From Plazaster borealis (taxonomy: Eukaryota > Echinodermata > Asteroidea > Forcipulatida > Labidiasteridae), in the NCBI GenBank assembly GCA_021014325.1, contig CM037475.1:3627001-3691000 (forward strand): DNA of 64,000 bases, read 5' to 3'. Below are positions 1 through 10,422 of this stretch, piece by piece. Made by a program: the position numbers and the translations under genes. The notes under the pieces were generated by a model. That model was not told where the DNA came from. It ran no database searches and worked only from the letters and a program-made list of their open reading frames with translations. Position 1 is the stretch's first letter. Each line of letters opens with the position of its first letter.

Positions 1-332
1 AAAATAATAATGTTGCAAAATACTTTATAATGTCACATCATGCAGTCGTGTACGCGTCAACAGGGGGAGGGTTGGCTCGTTTCGCATTATTTTACCACTG
101 CTTAACTAAATGAACTAGAAATATTTTCGGGGCCTAATAAAAATGACATCGGGGTTATTATCAGATGTATATGGTGAGCCTTATTAAAATGGGGGACTAC
201 ATTTAAAAAAACCTTATGATACTACATTGCGGCTAAGGCTGTAACTGCGGCTGGTGCATAAACGGCTCCTAATGGGAATAACGCACGGAGACACGTTGTG
301 GCGCAGCCGGGATTCCGGAACCAGCCCGCTGT

Positions 333-802
333 GGGTGCACCCCACTAAATATGGAGAAAACAGAGCGTCGAGCTCATGAATATTTTGTAGGTCCCCTATA
401 TTAGACAGAATTGAGAGCCCAATAAAAGGGGTAGAGTGTAAAAATGTTGCCCAATTGTAACCTGGGGGATGTTGACTTCCAACTTGAGGTATTTTGGATG
501 ACATAGGCCCTGAAAAAATGGTCCTATTTGCCGAGAGGTGTAGGGACATTTTTCAAGATTGATGCTCGGACGTTTGGAAAATTACACCGGTGCAGGGGTG
601 TTTTTATTTGGAGGGAGAATAACTCGACGGGACCAGGGACTCCCCATATTAAATTGAGCAGAGAATAAAAGTTCAAGAGTCAATCAGTACTTTTCCCTTT
701 ACTGTAAAAAGCTGTGAGACTTTTAAGTATTTTTCGTGTATTTTTGAATATTTAGCCTTTTGCACTGAATGCTATGGGAGTGGAATTAGTGGGGTGCACC
801 CC
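333..802. mobile_element. MITE, GGGTGCACCCC family, copy 1
   Basis: The two ends are inverted copies of about 17 bp reading GGGTGCACCCCACTAAAT inward. A second copy lies at 57901-58378 and differs mainly by a 9-base indel near 389. The minus strand is open for about 75 codons in both copies, but that peptide resembles nothing I know and the composition is that of a repeat. The flanks CTGT and CTAT do not give a clean target duplication here. The superfamily is not identified. Confidence 0.75.
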
Positions 803-964
803 TATAAAGTCAGCCTAATTTTTACACCCGATCGCTAGTCTCGTGTGTGCTACTCGCACCAGCGGTGACTCGCACTGCAGGACTGGTGAAATGTGCATCG
901 TGGGCCATTACTATTAACTATAATCTATTGTCCGGGGAGCGCGTCTTGAGACAGAAGACTAGGT

Positions 965-1052
965 CTAACCCTAAAACCTAACCCTGACCCTAACCCTGAC
1001 CCTAACCCTAACCCTAACCCTAACCCTAACCCTGACCCTAACCCTAAACCTA
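965..1052 (-). repeat. Interstitial telomere-type repeat (TTAGGG)n
   Basis: About 14 units of CCCTAA on the plus strand, mixed with CCCTGA and CCTAAA variants. TTAGGG is the telomere repeat of echinoderms and most deuterostomes. The variants and the unique DNA on both sides point to an internal relic, not a chromosome end. Confidence 0.9.
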
Positions 1053-1339
1053 AACCTTCATAGGCATAAATGTTTGTAGTCTCATCTCAAGACAGGAATT
1101 GGCAGTATTACAGTACAAAACCCCTCGCTGCGGTGTAAAAAATAAAAATGCGTCCGGGGATGGCAACTCGCCTAAGTTTGGCGTTACTTGCTGTTTTTTT
1201 GTTATATGAATAAGATTATTTTGAGAAATGTAAAGGTGTGTATAATATTACAAAAGGTAGTTGTCAGTGAACCATAATTTGTTTTCAATAGCTAGATTAA
1301 AAGTGGGGGGGGGGCAAAACTATACTGCCTTCAAGTGAA

Positions 1340-2045
1340 TTAATTACTGTCTGAAGTCACCATGGTCACAACCCCATGTCAACAGGTGAAGTTTTGTTGG
1401 AATAACCAAATGGTAAGATGTTGCCTACCTTTAGGAGACCGTGCTTTTTGTTCAGCTGCATCTGTTTTATGGAATAATTTGCCATCTGACATTCGTAAAT
1501 TACACTCACGAAGTCTGTTCAAAATCCAACTCAAAACGTTCCTTTTCACAGAAGCTTTTAGTGATGTAATGTGTTTTTTATCTTTTCTGTTTTAGTTTGT
1601 CATCGTTTATCTGTTTGCATTTATTACGCTGAATGTAACTTTTTTGTATGTAGGCTATACTGCATTCTTCTTAATTTTGTATTGTTTACTGGAAGTTGTA
1701 TGTACGTGGCGTGTCGTGGCCGAGCGGATAAGAACACCGAACTCAAGCTCTGGTGTTTCTGATCAGCAGAGTGACCACATGCTTCGTCCTTCGGATGGGA
1801 CGTTAAGGCGTAGGTCCGGTGTTCCTGGTTTGATCGGCAGCATATTGCGCCACAGCACCTTGTAAACCATTACATGGTGCTATGTAAAGGACTTGGTATC
1901 ATACTTCAAAGAGCGTCACTGAGTGACGGATATGTGCGCTATATAAGAAGCCACTATTATTATATTATTATTATGTGATGCGCCCTCGAACAGGCTGGTA
2001 CAGGAGAGAGCGGAGTATAAACGCAATGAATGATTTGTATTGTTA
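1340..2045 (+). mobile_element. 3' end of a CR1/L2-like LINE, split by a SINE
   Basis: Translation of 1434-1560 gives GDRAFCSAASVLWNNLP followed by an IR..SLFK..LKTFLF stretch. This is the characteristic C-terminal tail of reverse transcriptases of the CR1/L2/Jockey-like non-LTR elements. Only the last ~60 codons and the 3' tail are present, so it is a 5'-truncated insertion. Related copies are at 49636-49916 and 50845-51245. The tail is interrupted by a SINE at about 1706-1974. The exact clade is uncertain. Confidence 0.75.
1706..1974 (+). mobile_element. tRNA-derived SINE with (ATT)n tail
   Basis: The head contains GTGGCCGAGCGG, an A-box of the tRNA-Leu/Ser type. The body contains CCTTCGGATGGGACGTTAA, a block I recall from metazoan SINEs. 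The 3' end reads ATATGTGCGCTATATAAG and then an imperfect ATT repeat. The B-box appears deleted. The element sits inside the LINE tail, which is continuous in the related copy at 50845-51245. Confidence 0.75.
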
Positions 2046-2054
2046 TGATTCAAT

Positions 2055-2121
2055 CCTGAATATCATCTTCTTTTTAAGTAAACGGTCGTCCTCTCCTCTT
2101 TTCCACCTTGCTGGGTAAAAT
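2055..2121 (+). pseudogene. Fragment resembling the lectin leader, copy 1
   Basis: This stretch matches the lectin start region in short form: CCTGAATATCATC, then GTCCTCTCCTCTT and GCTGGGTAAAAT. In the lectin genes the same words begin the signal peptide and the first CTLD residues (LSSCPTGWVK). Homology ends right after GGGTAAAAT, where the real genes continue GGCG. The same fragment follows the LINE end at 49917 and 51251. Confidence 0.5.
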
Positions 2122-2415
2122 AAATAAATAATTGTCAGCTTGGTAGAAAGTTAATAAATTATTCATAATGTTATTATAAGTGACAATCTTTGCGCCTCAT
2201 CAGTCTGATTATTTCAGGTCACATGTTTTGTTTGTCTGTTGGCATCGCAACCGTTTGACTATTGTTTGTTAAAATTGAGTCACATGAAGACTTTTTAATA
2301 ATACTACCATCCAAGCACTAGAATAGACGTTAAATACAGAACCGATTGAACTGTGTATACTTTATGTTACATAAAACAGGAGTTACTGTGGCGCTTGATA
2401 ACGTTTATTCAAAGC

Positions 2416-3132
2416 ATGAATACCATTCTGTTTCATCTCTTGATATTGATGACAATGCAAAGCATTGCTATCGTCCTCTCCTCTTGTCCAACTGGCTGGG
2501 TAAAATGGCGTCAGTCTTGCTACATCTTACTCCCTGAGAAAATGAACCGGATGCAAGCCGAGGCGACATGCAACCGACTAATGAGCAAGCTCATAGTGCC
2601 TGATTCAAGAGAAGAAAACCACTTCATCTTCGAGTGGGCAGTGAAAGGGAATGACGGTTTGTGGATCGGCTGCACAGATGCTGCTCAAGAGGGAGTTTGG
2701 CTGTGTGAAGGTCAGCCTGCAAGATTTACCAACTGGTATCCAAACAATCCACACAACGACGCAGGGTTGAACTGTGCCCGAATGACGACGACGAATGGAC
2801 GTTGGTCTGATAGTAACAAATGCCATAGTAGCGTCCGTAGATTAGTGGCATGTGAGATGCCGGTCCCCATCGTGCCAATCTACCACACCCTGCTAGGTCC
2901 CGATGGGCGTGTCTCTCAATACTGCCCCCTCAATCACGTCATCGACAACCTGGCAGTAGAGGGTGTGATTGCTTGTGGCTGGGCGTGTACATCAGATCCT
3001 CGATGCCGCTCCTTTAATGTTTGGCAGAGCAGTGAGAAAGAGAAGAAATGTCAACTCAATAACGTCACCCGTCTTGAAGACGATCTCACAGACTCCAAGG
3101 ATATTGAGGGTTGTGTCTACTTTGAACTTTGA
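2416..3132 (+). CDS. Secreted C-type lectin with PAN/apple-like domain, paralog A
   Basis: The 238-aa product starts with a hydrophobic signal peptide (residues 1-23). A C-type lectin domain follows (about 24-147), with WIGC at 83-86, the long-loop motif NPH at 111-113 where classical lectins have EPN or QPD, and WSD at 130-132 in place of WND. The C-terminal part (about 165-233) has cysteines at 170, 187, 191, 197, 212 and 233 and a CRSFNVW motif, like PAN/apple domains. The protein is probably secreted and binds glycans or proteins, but the non-standard NPH triplet leaves sugar specificity open. The ATG at 2416 is the first in frame and is conserved in paralogs B and C. The frame is uninterrupted by introns, although CTLD genes are usually split. 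It belongs to a duplicated block with B at 5741. A possible AATAAA signal lies near 3261. Function in innate recognition is inferred from the family. Confidence 0.9.
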   Translation: MNTILFHLLILMTMQSIAIVLSSCPTGWVKWRQSCYILLPEKMNRMQAEATCNRLMSKLIVPDSREENHFIFEWAVKGNDGLWIGCTDAAQEGVWLCEGQPARFTNWYPNNPHNDAGLNCARMTTTNGRWSDSNKCHSSVRRLVACEMPVPIVPIYHTLLGPDGRVSQYCPLNHVIDNLAVEGVIACGWACTSDPRCRSFNVWQSSEKEKKCQLNNVTRLEDDLTDSKDIEGCVYFEL

Positions 3133-3822
3133 ACATTTAAAGTCACACAAACGTTTGTCTCTTCTCAATGACGTAGACACCGACAAAGACATACATGAAC
3201 CGACAGAAAGACTATAAAAAAATCACCGGTTTGGTATCTTTGCCTGCAGCAGTAGGACAAAAATAAAAATATTAAAAATAAGACTCTCAGTAAATCTAGG
3301 CTGAAGCACCATCTTGATGTTCAAATGTTTCCAAGAGACATGACAAAGGACTTCTTCAAGAAAAAAAAAACCCATCGGCCGCAATCTTGTTCACACCGAC
3401 TCCAAGGATATTGAGGGTTTTGCCAACACGAGTATTTGTCATTGTGCTATTACAATGCTTTAGTCGTGTTTCCTGATACAAGAGTGAACATGAACAGTGA
3501 ACACATATGAGGGGCCAGACTACTTTGCCATCTAGCCTCGTTTTGGTTACATTTTTTTTCAACAGAGAAAAACAAATTGTTTGCACACGGAGATACCACA
3601 ATGTAGAACCAGGCAGCGCATTTTGTGGAGAGCACTGGAACTGCACCTCAGAACATGCAGGTTCAACTCCCGCCTTGTAAATTATCTTCACACAGAAAAA
3701 TATTATTCAATAAGTGTTTCTCTTGTAGTCTCAAATTCATCGGACATCTATAATTATAGTTTATTTTTGAGTGTCATTTACACACACGTTTTGAGGAAAC
3801 GACATCCTGCCAAGACGTTTAA

Positions 3823-4279
3823 AGGTAGGGTCATAGATTGGTAAAAGTACTCCGCAAAAAATAAAAACTTACTTGGTGAGAAGCACTGCAGCTGTTGATA
3901 GTACAAACTATTTTGAGAAAGGATTCCCTTCGAACTAATATGGTTTGGATAATTTTTCACCTACTAACAATTGAATCTAAGAAACGATTCATGCATGAAT
4001 CGTTTCTCAGATTTCTGAGGGTTGGTGTACGTTCGCGAATGCTGCGGCCAGCGATGCAGTTGGCGATGCAGTTGGCACACGCTGTCAGCTCGCTAAACGT
4101 GGATAGATTTGACGTTCATGTGACAATACTTTGAAATTTATTGGGCTGTTTTCTCAACAAGTACACACTGTATTCATCTGAAACTTTCACAGGTGACATT
4201 TTATTGTATCTTTCTTTATAATTTTGCTTGATAGATAAATCAGCATTACGTTGACAAAAATAAATCTATGACCCTACCT
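3823..4279. mobile_element. TTAA-flanked MITE, AGGTAGGGTC family, copy 1
   Basis: Inverted ends read AGGTAGGGTCATAGATT on the left and its complement on the right. TTAA lies immediately outside both ends (3819-3822 and 4280-4283). TTAA target sites with AGG termini are the signature of T2/Kolobok-type MITEs. A copy lies at the equivalent place behind lectin B, so the insertion predates the A/B duplication. Confidence 0.85.
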
Positions 4280-4319
4280 TTAAACAGCTACTTAACAGGA
4301 ATGTAATATAAATTTGTTG

Positions 4320-4510
4320 ATAATATGTTTTAATAGCATTTAAATATAATTTTGATACTTTTACATTTCTGAATTTTTCGTAATTATCGATCAAAAGATT
4401 AGCCCCCAACCTCAATGTTTTAAAAAAATAGTTACACTTCTGCCATTGACGGCGTGCGTCAAATGGACTATACTTTGACGTCATTTGTGGGATATTGCTT
4501 TGTTGTACCT
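4320..4510 (+). repeat. Dispersed repeat, copy 1 (inverse copy at 62100-62290)
   Basis: The segment containing TTTTTCGTAATTATCGATCA, CCCAACCTCAA, ACACTTCTGCC and GACGTCATTTGTGGGA recurs in inverse orientation at about 62100-62290. In both places it lies near an AGGTAGGGTC-type MITE, so it may belong to a larger repeat. No coding potential seen. Confidence 0.65.
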
Positions 4511-5419
4511 CAATGTTGCAACAAAGCGGCTATACAAAACGGAGCTCCGACGTAACATGAGTGGTGACGTAACAAGACTTTTTGCAAATCTTTCTGAAAA
4601 TGCCGGAAAAGGGTATTCATGATTGTTTTTTTTCAAGAATTAAAATCTGTTTAACCTCATGTAAACTCAATTTCCTTATTGAACGAAATCATTTTAGATA
4701 AATCACAGCAATGATCACTTGTTGCCGGTTTCGTTCTGGTCTATGAATGGCTATCAGCACGCAAAGCAAGTTTGGTAAATTGTACCTTAATACTGACCGT
4801 GAAACAACGTTATAATAATCTGTCAAATAGTAAATGTGACTATTATTTCTTCCAAAACCTTGTTGATATAAGACAAAAACAGTTCAAAATGAGAAAGATG
4901 ATGCTTGAACACTAAAATTAAAATCAGTTATTTAGATTTAAAATTTCCTGACAGCATCGGTGCCAAACAATTACAGGTAAATTACACGTCTTTCCCCAAA
5001 ATACACCTTATACAGGAATCAACATGTGTTACCTCGCAACACATGGGTTTTACGAGAGAGCACATAACTCACATATTAATTTCAATTTTATTGAGCTGGT
5101 TCAGCAGACAATAAGCAAGGTTGGTGTCTACATGGAGTATTCCATCGTTGTTATAGAAGTTTGCTGTTTTATAGAAATTTCAGAGTGTGGGTGCAAGAGT
5201 TTCTGTGTCTACTTTGTGTTTATTGTGAAACAACATTTAAAATGACAAGGATCCATATATGAGTTATATTTGAACAAAATGTTAAATTTATTTTTCGCCT
5301 CGTGAAATGGAACAGTCCAGATTTCACCTCGTGATTATAATTCTGCGACAATGCATTCATATGCATCCAATATTTGTATAATATTCTTTGTACATAAAAT
5401 TATTCTCAGTGTTATTCTT
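4511..5419. other. Intergenic, nothing recognised
   Basis: AT-rich sequence between the two lectin blocks. Only short chance reading frames are present. The region recognisably homologous to the upstream parts of lectins A and C starts at about 5420. Confidence 0.5.
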
Positions 5420-5572
5420 TGAAGGCAATCCTCATTAGTCTGATTATATCCGGTCACTGGTTTTGCGCTGGCTTTGCAACCGTTTGGTTGTTGTTGATTA
5501 TCTTTGAGTTACTTGAACACTTTTGAACAATACCAATAAGTTCAGACGCCGATACAGAAGCGGTTGAACTCG

Positions 5573-5682
5573 GTAAACGTGACGACGGAGAATAAAACTA
5601 CCTGCTGTAGCCTCGTGTTGTACTCGTTGTTGCTCGCATGTTAAATCCAAGTACCTTATTAGTGAAAAACTTGATGCGTCAG
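5573..5682 (+). other. Intron-like segment upstream of lectin B
   Basis: This 110-bp stretch starts GTAAAC and ends GCGTCAG, as an intron would. It has a close counterpart at 51648-51758 upstream of lectin C, but the corresponding place before lectin A lacks it. It may be a 5'-UTR intron or simply a promoter segment deleted from A; the junction in A carries a few extra bases, so exact splicing loss is not shown. Confidence 0.35.
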
Positions 5683-5740
5683 TTTATACTACATAAAACC
5701 AGAGTTAGTGTGGCGTGTTATAACAATGTTTCTTCAAAGC

Positions 5741-6457
5741 ATGACTACCATTCTGTTTCATCTCTTGATATTTATGACAATGCAAAGCATTGTTATCGTC
5801 CTCTCATCTTGTCCAACTGGCTGGGTAAAATGGCGTCAGTCTTGCTACATCTTACTTCCTGAGATTATGAACCGGATGCACGCCGAGGCGACATGCAAGC
5901 GACTAGGGAGCAAGCTCATAGTGCCTGATTCAAGAGAAGAAAACCACTTCATCTTCGAGTGGGCAGTGAAAGGGAATGGCGGTATGTGGATCGGCTGCAC
6001 AGATGCTGCTCAAGAAGGAGTTTGGCTGTGTGGAGGTCAGCCTGCAAAATTTACCAACTGGTATCCAAACAATCCACACAACGACGCAGGGTTGAACTGT
6101 GCCCGAATGATGACGACGAATGGACGTTGGTCTGATAGTAACAAATGCCAGAGTAGCGTCCGTAGATTAGTTGCATGTGAGATGCCGGTCTCTGTCGTGC
6201 CAATCCACCACACCCTGATATATCGCGATGGGCGTGTCTCTCAATACTGCCCCCTCAATCACGTCATCGACAACCTGGCAGTAGAGGGTGTGATTGCTTG
6301 TGGCTGGGCGTGTACATCAGATCCTCGATGCCGCTCCTTTAATGTTTGGCAGAGCAGCGAGAAAGAGAAGAAATGTCAACTCAATGACGTCACCTTTCTT
6401 GAGGATGATCACACTGACTCCAAAGATATTGAGGGTTGTGTCTACTTTGAACTTTGA
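5741..6457 (+). CDS. Secreted C-type lectin with PAN/apple-like domain, paralog B
   Basis: The 238-aa protein is closely similar to paralog A over its whole length. It has the same signal peptide, CTLD with WIGC, NPH and WSD motifs, and C-terminal cysteine-rich PAN-like part with all six cysteines. Differences from A cluster in the linker after the CTLD (VPIHHTLIYRDG against VPIYHTLLGPDG) and near the end (FLEDDHTD). An in-frame ATG five codons upstream (5726) is an alternative start. The one at 5741 is chosen because A has only that position. Like A, it is intronless. The upstream DNA is shared with lectin C (about 5566-5690), so B and C may share promoter elements that A has lost. Function as a secreted recognition protein is inferred. 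Confidence 0.9.
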   Translation: MTTILFHLLIFMTMQSIVIVLSSCPTGWVKWRQSCYILLPEIMNRMHAEATCKRLGSKLIVPDSREENHFIFEWAVKGNGGMWIGCTDAAQEGVWLCGGQPAKFTNWYPNNPHNDAGLNCARMMTTNGRWSDSNKCQSSVRRLVACEMPVSVVPIHHTLIYRDGRVSQYCPLNHVIDNLAVEGVIACGWACTSDPRCRSFNVWQSSEKEKKCQLNDVTFLEDDHTDSKDIEGCVYFEL

Positions 6458-7001
6458 ACATTTAAAATCACGGCAACTTTTGTTTGTCTTCTCAATGACG
6501 TCAAATCGCTGACAAAGACAGACATGAGTATTTATCATACCACTTCTTTTCGTTCATGTCTCTCACCATCTTGATTAAAAGTAAACTACACCAGGAAAAA
6601 CCTCCGCTGTAGAGAGTGATATTGTGCTATTAAAATGGTTTAGTCGTGTTTCCTGATACAAGAGTGAACATGAATATTGATTGCTATCACACATATGAGG
6701 GGCCAGACTATTTGCCCTCTAGCTTCGTTTTAGTTATTATTGTCATTTTTCACCATTTATTAACATGGATATACCACAATGTAGATCCAGGCAGCGAATT
6801 TTGTGGAGAGCACTGGAACTGTACCTCAGAACATGCAGGTTCAACTCCTGCCTTGTAAATTATATCTTCACCCAGACACAAATTATTCAATAAGTGTTTC
6901 TCTTGTAGTTAACTCAAATTCATCGGAATTCTAGTTATATATTTGTTTAGTGTCATTTACACAAACGTTTTGAGGAAAGGGAATCCTGCCAACGCGTTTA
7001 A

Positions 7002-7517
7002 AGGCGCCTTGAACACCCAGCAGGGTGGATATGTGCGCATTACAAGTCTTATTATTATTATTATTATTATTATTAAGGTAGGGTCAAAGAAAGTACTCCA
7101 AAAATATGACCATAAAAACTTATCGTGTGAGAAGCACTGCAGCTGTTGACAGTATAAATTATTTTGAGAAAAGACTTCTTTCGAATTAATATGGTTTGGA
7201 TGATTATTCACCCCAAAACATTTGAATCTGAGAAACCGTTCACGCATGAATCGTTTCTCAGATTTCTGAGGGTTTGTGTCCGTTCGCGAATGCTGCGACC
7301 AGAGATGCGGTTGGCACCCGCTGTCAACTCGCTAAACGTCGATGGATTTGACGTTCCTGTGAAAATACCGTGACAGTTTTGGGCTGTGTTCTCAACAAGT
7401 ACACACTGTATTCATCTGAAATTTGCACAAGCGACTTTTGTTTGCATCTTTTTGTATACTTTTGCTGAATAGATAAATCAGCATTACGTTGACAAAAACT
7501 AAACTACGACCCTACCT
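7002..7517. mobile_element. TTAA-flanked MITE, AGGTAGGGTC family, copy 2, with nested SINE
   Basis: Same family as 3823-4279, and at the equivalent place behind lectin B. TTAA lies at 6998-7001 and 7518-7521. The left terminus is split by a SINE tail (7005-7074) after its first three bases, with TTAAAGG before and ATTAAGG after as an approximate target duplication. The SINE is absent from copy 1 and so is younger than the lectin duplication. Confidence 0.8.
7005..7074 (+). mobile_element. SINE 3' end with (ATT)n tail
   Basis: Contains GGATATGTGCGCATTACAAG followed by about eight ATT units, matching the 3' end of the SINE at 1706-1974. Only the tail is present, as in 5'-truncated retroposition. 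Confidence 0.7.
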
Positions 7518-7611
7518 TTAAACAGCTACTAAAGCGAATTTCTTTTATACAGGAATGTTATTTAAATTTGTTGATGATGTGTTAAATGTAATTTTGATAT
7601 TTTTACATTAA

Positions 7612-8567
7612 AGGCACCTGGCAGTGGTATTTTGTCAAAATAAAGCTTTTGTCGTTAATATATACATTTTGATGAGTGGAATGTGAATAAACAACTAACT
7701 AAGGTTCAAACATTGTGTTTTTATTTTAATTAAACATTTAAAAATAGGCCCCCGTTTACATGGCGCTATTCGTGACGTCAATCGAGGCGCGGGATATTTG
7801 AAGAGAAAATGTGTAGTCTGGCCCTGTACATTACGTCTGGGTACCTGATCAGTATGATGCATTTTCGTATTCGGACGTCACCCAATGCAATCCTAGGAGA
7901 GTGTACAGTCGACGTTTATACGAGGTTTTCACCGGTCCCGAACTGTCCCATGCGCGTTTCTATGTCTTAAAAAACGGAAGATACGAGCACGGTCATAACG
8001 AGAACACGGATAATACGAGGTATTCGAGCGGCCCCGTGATGACAAATCGGATCGGCGCGCCGCGGCGCGGCATACAGCTCAAGTCGATCCGAACACCAGA
8101 AACATGTTCGCTGCAGCGCTGAAAACGATGTCGGACCGGACCACTTTGCCCTCTTTAGCCTGACTTTCGATGCCCGTAACTGCCTATATTAGGGATCTGC
8201 AGGAAACAAATGCTAACTGACCCCATCTTTAGTCGTTTTGCTGCATCCAGCAGCAATACACCTGGTCGGCATTGCCGTTAAAATGCACGAAAAATCCCTT
8301 TTTTGGGATAACCAAACGAAACGTACAAGCTCACTACTGGCACGTAAATGCAGGCAAGTTCGAGGGGGGTCGATGTTCGATCGCGGCGAGGTCTGCCTCG
8401 ATTGACGTCACAAAAAGGGATGGGCGGAGTCACCTTCAAACAACTTTGTCAATTTTTTTCACATATAAATCGTGACAAACAATTCCTCAAAAAATTGTTT
8501 TATTGTTAATATACATATACTCTTCTGTAAAAAACAACAAAAAAACAACAACTATTTCCAGGTGCCT
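7612..8567 (-). mobile_element. Kolobok-like non-autonomous DNA transposon, copy 1
   Basis: The 956-bp element has inverted ends AGGCACCTGG and CCAGGTGCCT and TTAA directly outside both (7608-7611 and 8568-8571). Internally GACGTCAATCGAGGC near 7772 recurs inverted near 8395. It is nearly identical to 30608-31548. The minus strand carries a broken THAP domain. Kolobok transposons use TTAA targets and encode THAP-type transposases, and T2 MITEs begin TTAAAGG, so this superfamily fits best. PiggyBac also uses TTAA but has different ends. It lies in the DNA behind lectin B and is absent behind lectin A, so it is younger than that duplication. Confidence 0.85.
8075..8272 (-). pseudogene. Decayed THAP DNA-binding domain, copy 1
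   Basis: Read from 8272 downward the frame starts MPTRCIAAGCSKTTKDGVS, showing the C-x4-C pair and the residues before the conserved FP of THAP zinc fingers. A TAG stop follows, then HLFPADPKYRQL and a KW.GPTSFSAL stretch. A frameshift comes just before the expected second Cys-His pair. The other copy (31085-31272) carries the same stop and shift, so the element spread in this broken state, mobilised by another transposase. Confidence 0.75.
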
Positions 8568-8711
8568 TTAAATTCACATCAGTTGTTCTCAGAGCATGAT
8601 TAATCAGTCGTTAACTTATGCATTTTGTGGATTCATTAGTAACCCATGAAACATGATTGAAAAACCAAATGTGTATTCTAGTCGAGTACAGAAAGCACTT
8701 CGTATTAATGA

Positions 8712-9149
8712 GTCAGAGTCAGAGTCGGCACGGCTCCGTGTGAGAGACTAAACATTCTCGAGACACAACGCAGACTCCTGCTCTTGCGTGCCGAGAACCG
8801 CCAACGGATCCTCCGCTGGACGCTCCGCTCTATCCACCAATCTATCGGTACGATGTTCCCCGATGAGCCGGATCCTCAAAACCACTCAGGGACTTCATTA
8901 TTCTTGTACGGGGCACCCGTCGATGGGAGAAAGAGAACCTACAAGAGAGAAATCTCCAGGGAAACTGCGCTGAGCGGCCACCAAGCCTCCTGTCTATGCC
9001 GTAAAATGTCGCAGGACACAAGTACCAGGGGATCATGCTCGTGCCGTTGCCAGCCCTTGAGGCTCCCGGATCTTCCCCGAACCCAGCCAGGATTCAGTCT
9101 GTACTTCTCTGAGATGTCAATTGCAAGTTCCTCCCCCGACTCCTTCTGA
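8712..9149 (+). other. GC-rich open frame, unassigned
   Basis: An open frame with no ATG before residue 50 or so (GTMFPDEPDPQ) contains ILETQRRLLLLRAENRQRIL and ends TGA at 9149. GC content is clearly higher than in the neighbouring DNA. There is no recognisable domain and no convincing splice acceptor. It could be an exon, a retrocopy fragment or chance. Confidence 0.2.
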
Positions 9150-10044
9150 GAACTGGAGAAAGACATCACATGACTTGTAACAGACCCAGATGATAAATCA
9201 TCTTAAGTTCACCTGAATCTTGGCTTTAAACTTGTCCTGCCTCAAAAAACCAGTTTCAACGTGGACCTGTATACATACTTGGCGATCCAGTATCAGTGAA
9301 AGTTAGAATTCAAACCTTGTCTATTAAGGCAACTTGAGCAAATCTTGCTGAAGCATGGAACACTGTTCCATGTTGAAGAACGTTCAGGATGACTGGACTA
9401 ACAGAGATAAGAAGACTAAGAGGCATCTTCCATGATATCTTTTCTTGGAGGACAATACCTAACTACATTTGACGGCAACTATCATTTGTCTACACTTGAC
9501 GAATCTTCAAAGAATCGTAAAAATGTTTGGTGATATAAGCCGCATTAGGCCTATAGGCTTTGTAGCTTTATTTTACAAACACGTCATAGGCCTATGGGCC
9601 CATTTTTATAAACTTCAAACCCGTTCTGACCACCCCTCAAAGTAGAGAAGAGTGGCACGAGTATAGGCCTACGTTTGCACACTGTCAACATTATGCCAGC
9701 CAACCATGCTCGAGACAATTAAAACGCCCCTTTTTTTAACATACAGTTTGTGTGGGAATTTTACCACTGGTATGAATGTTATAAATAGGCTATTTTTGAC
9801 CCTAGCAGAGTCTTTCTCAAAGGCTAAAAATGTTAAAATGTGTCAGTTTTTAGATTGAAACTTTATCACAAGGTTGTCAAAAAAATTCCAGTTTTGTACA
9901 TTATGTATTGATTTTTTTAATCACAACAGTATAGATTTTCCTGGTCATTTTCAGTATTAAAACCCCCCAGCCCATTTCACCAAGGCGAAATTGTCATTCA
10001 TTGTAGCAGAGTAGGTGCAACTAGAGATTATTGGCTATGGTTAA
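9150..10044. other. Intergenic, nothing recognised
   Basis: No open frame, repeat or structural RNA that I can support. Moderately AT-rich. Confidence 0.5.
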
Positions 10045-10422
10045 AGACACTGGACACCTTTGGTAATTGTCAAAGACCAGTCTTCTCACTTGGTGTATCT
10101 CAATATATGCACAAAATAACAAACCTGTGAAAATTTGAACTCAATAAATCATCGAAGTTGCGAGATAATAATGGAAGAAAAAACACCCTTGTCACACGCA
10201 GTTGTGTGCTTTCGGATGTGATTTCGAGACCTCACGCGTGAGGTCTCGAAATGAATTCAAATATTTTACTGAGAAATTACTTTTTTCTCAAAAACGACGT
10301 TACTTCAGAGGGAGCCGTTTCTCACAATGTTTTATACTATCAACAGCTCTCGATTGATCGTTACCAAGTAAGTTTTTATGCTAACAATTATTTTGAGTAA
10401 TTACCAATAGTGTCCAGTGCCT
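10045..10422. mobile_element. TTAA-flanked MITE, AGRCACTG family, copy 1
   Basis: Ends AGACACTGGACACC and GTGTCCAGTGCCT are inverted copies extending through TTGGTAATT. TTAA lies at 10041-10044 and 10423-10426. The centre holds a perfect 32-bp palindrome at 10221-10252 (half site ATTTCGAGACCTCACG). An inverse copy is at 63006-63369. T2/Kolobok-like by target site and termini. Confidence 0.9.

Noticed and set aside
1711..1785. Possible tRNA-Leu gene
   Set aside because: Only the A-box region is tRNA-like, the B-box and acceptor pairing are missing, and an (ATT)n tail follows, so it is a SINE.
7608..8571. piggyBac assignment for the TTAA elements
   Set aside because: PiggyBac also uses TTAA, but its ends usually begin CCC/CCY and it has no THAP domain. 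AGG ends plus a THAP remnant fit Kolobok better.
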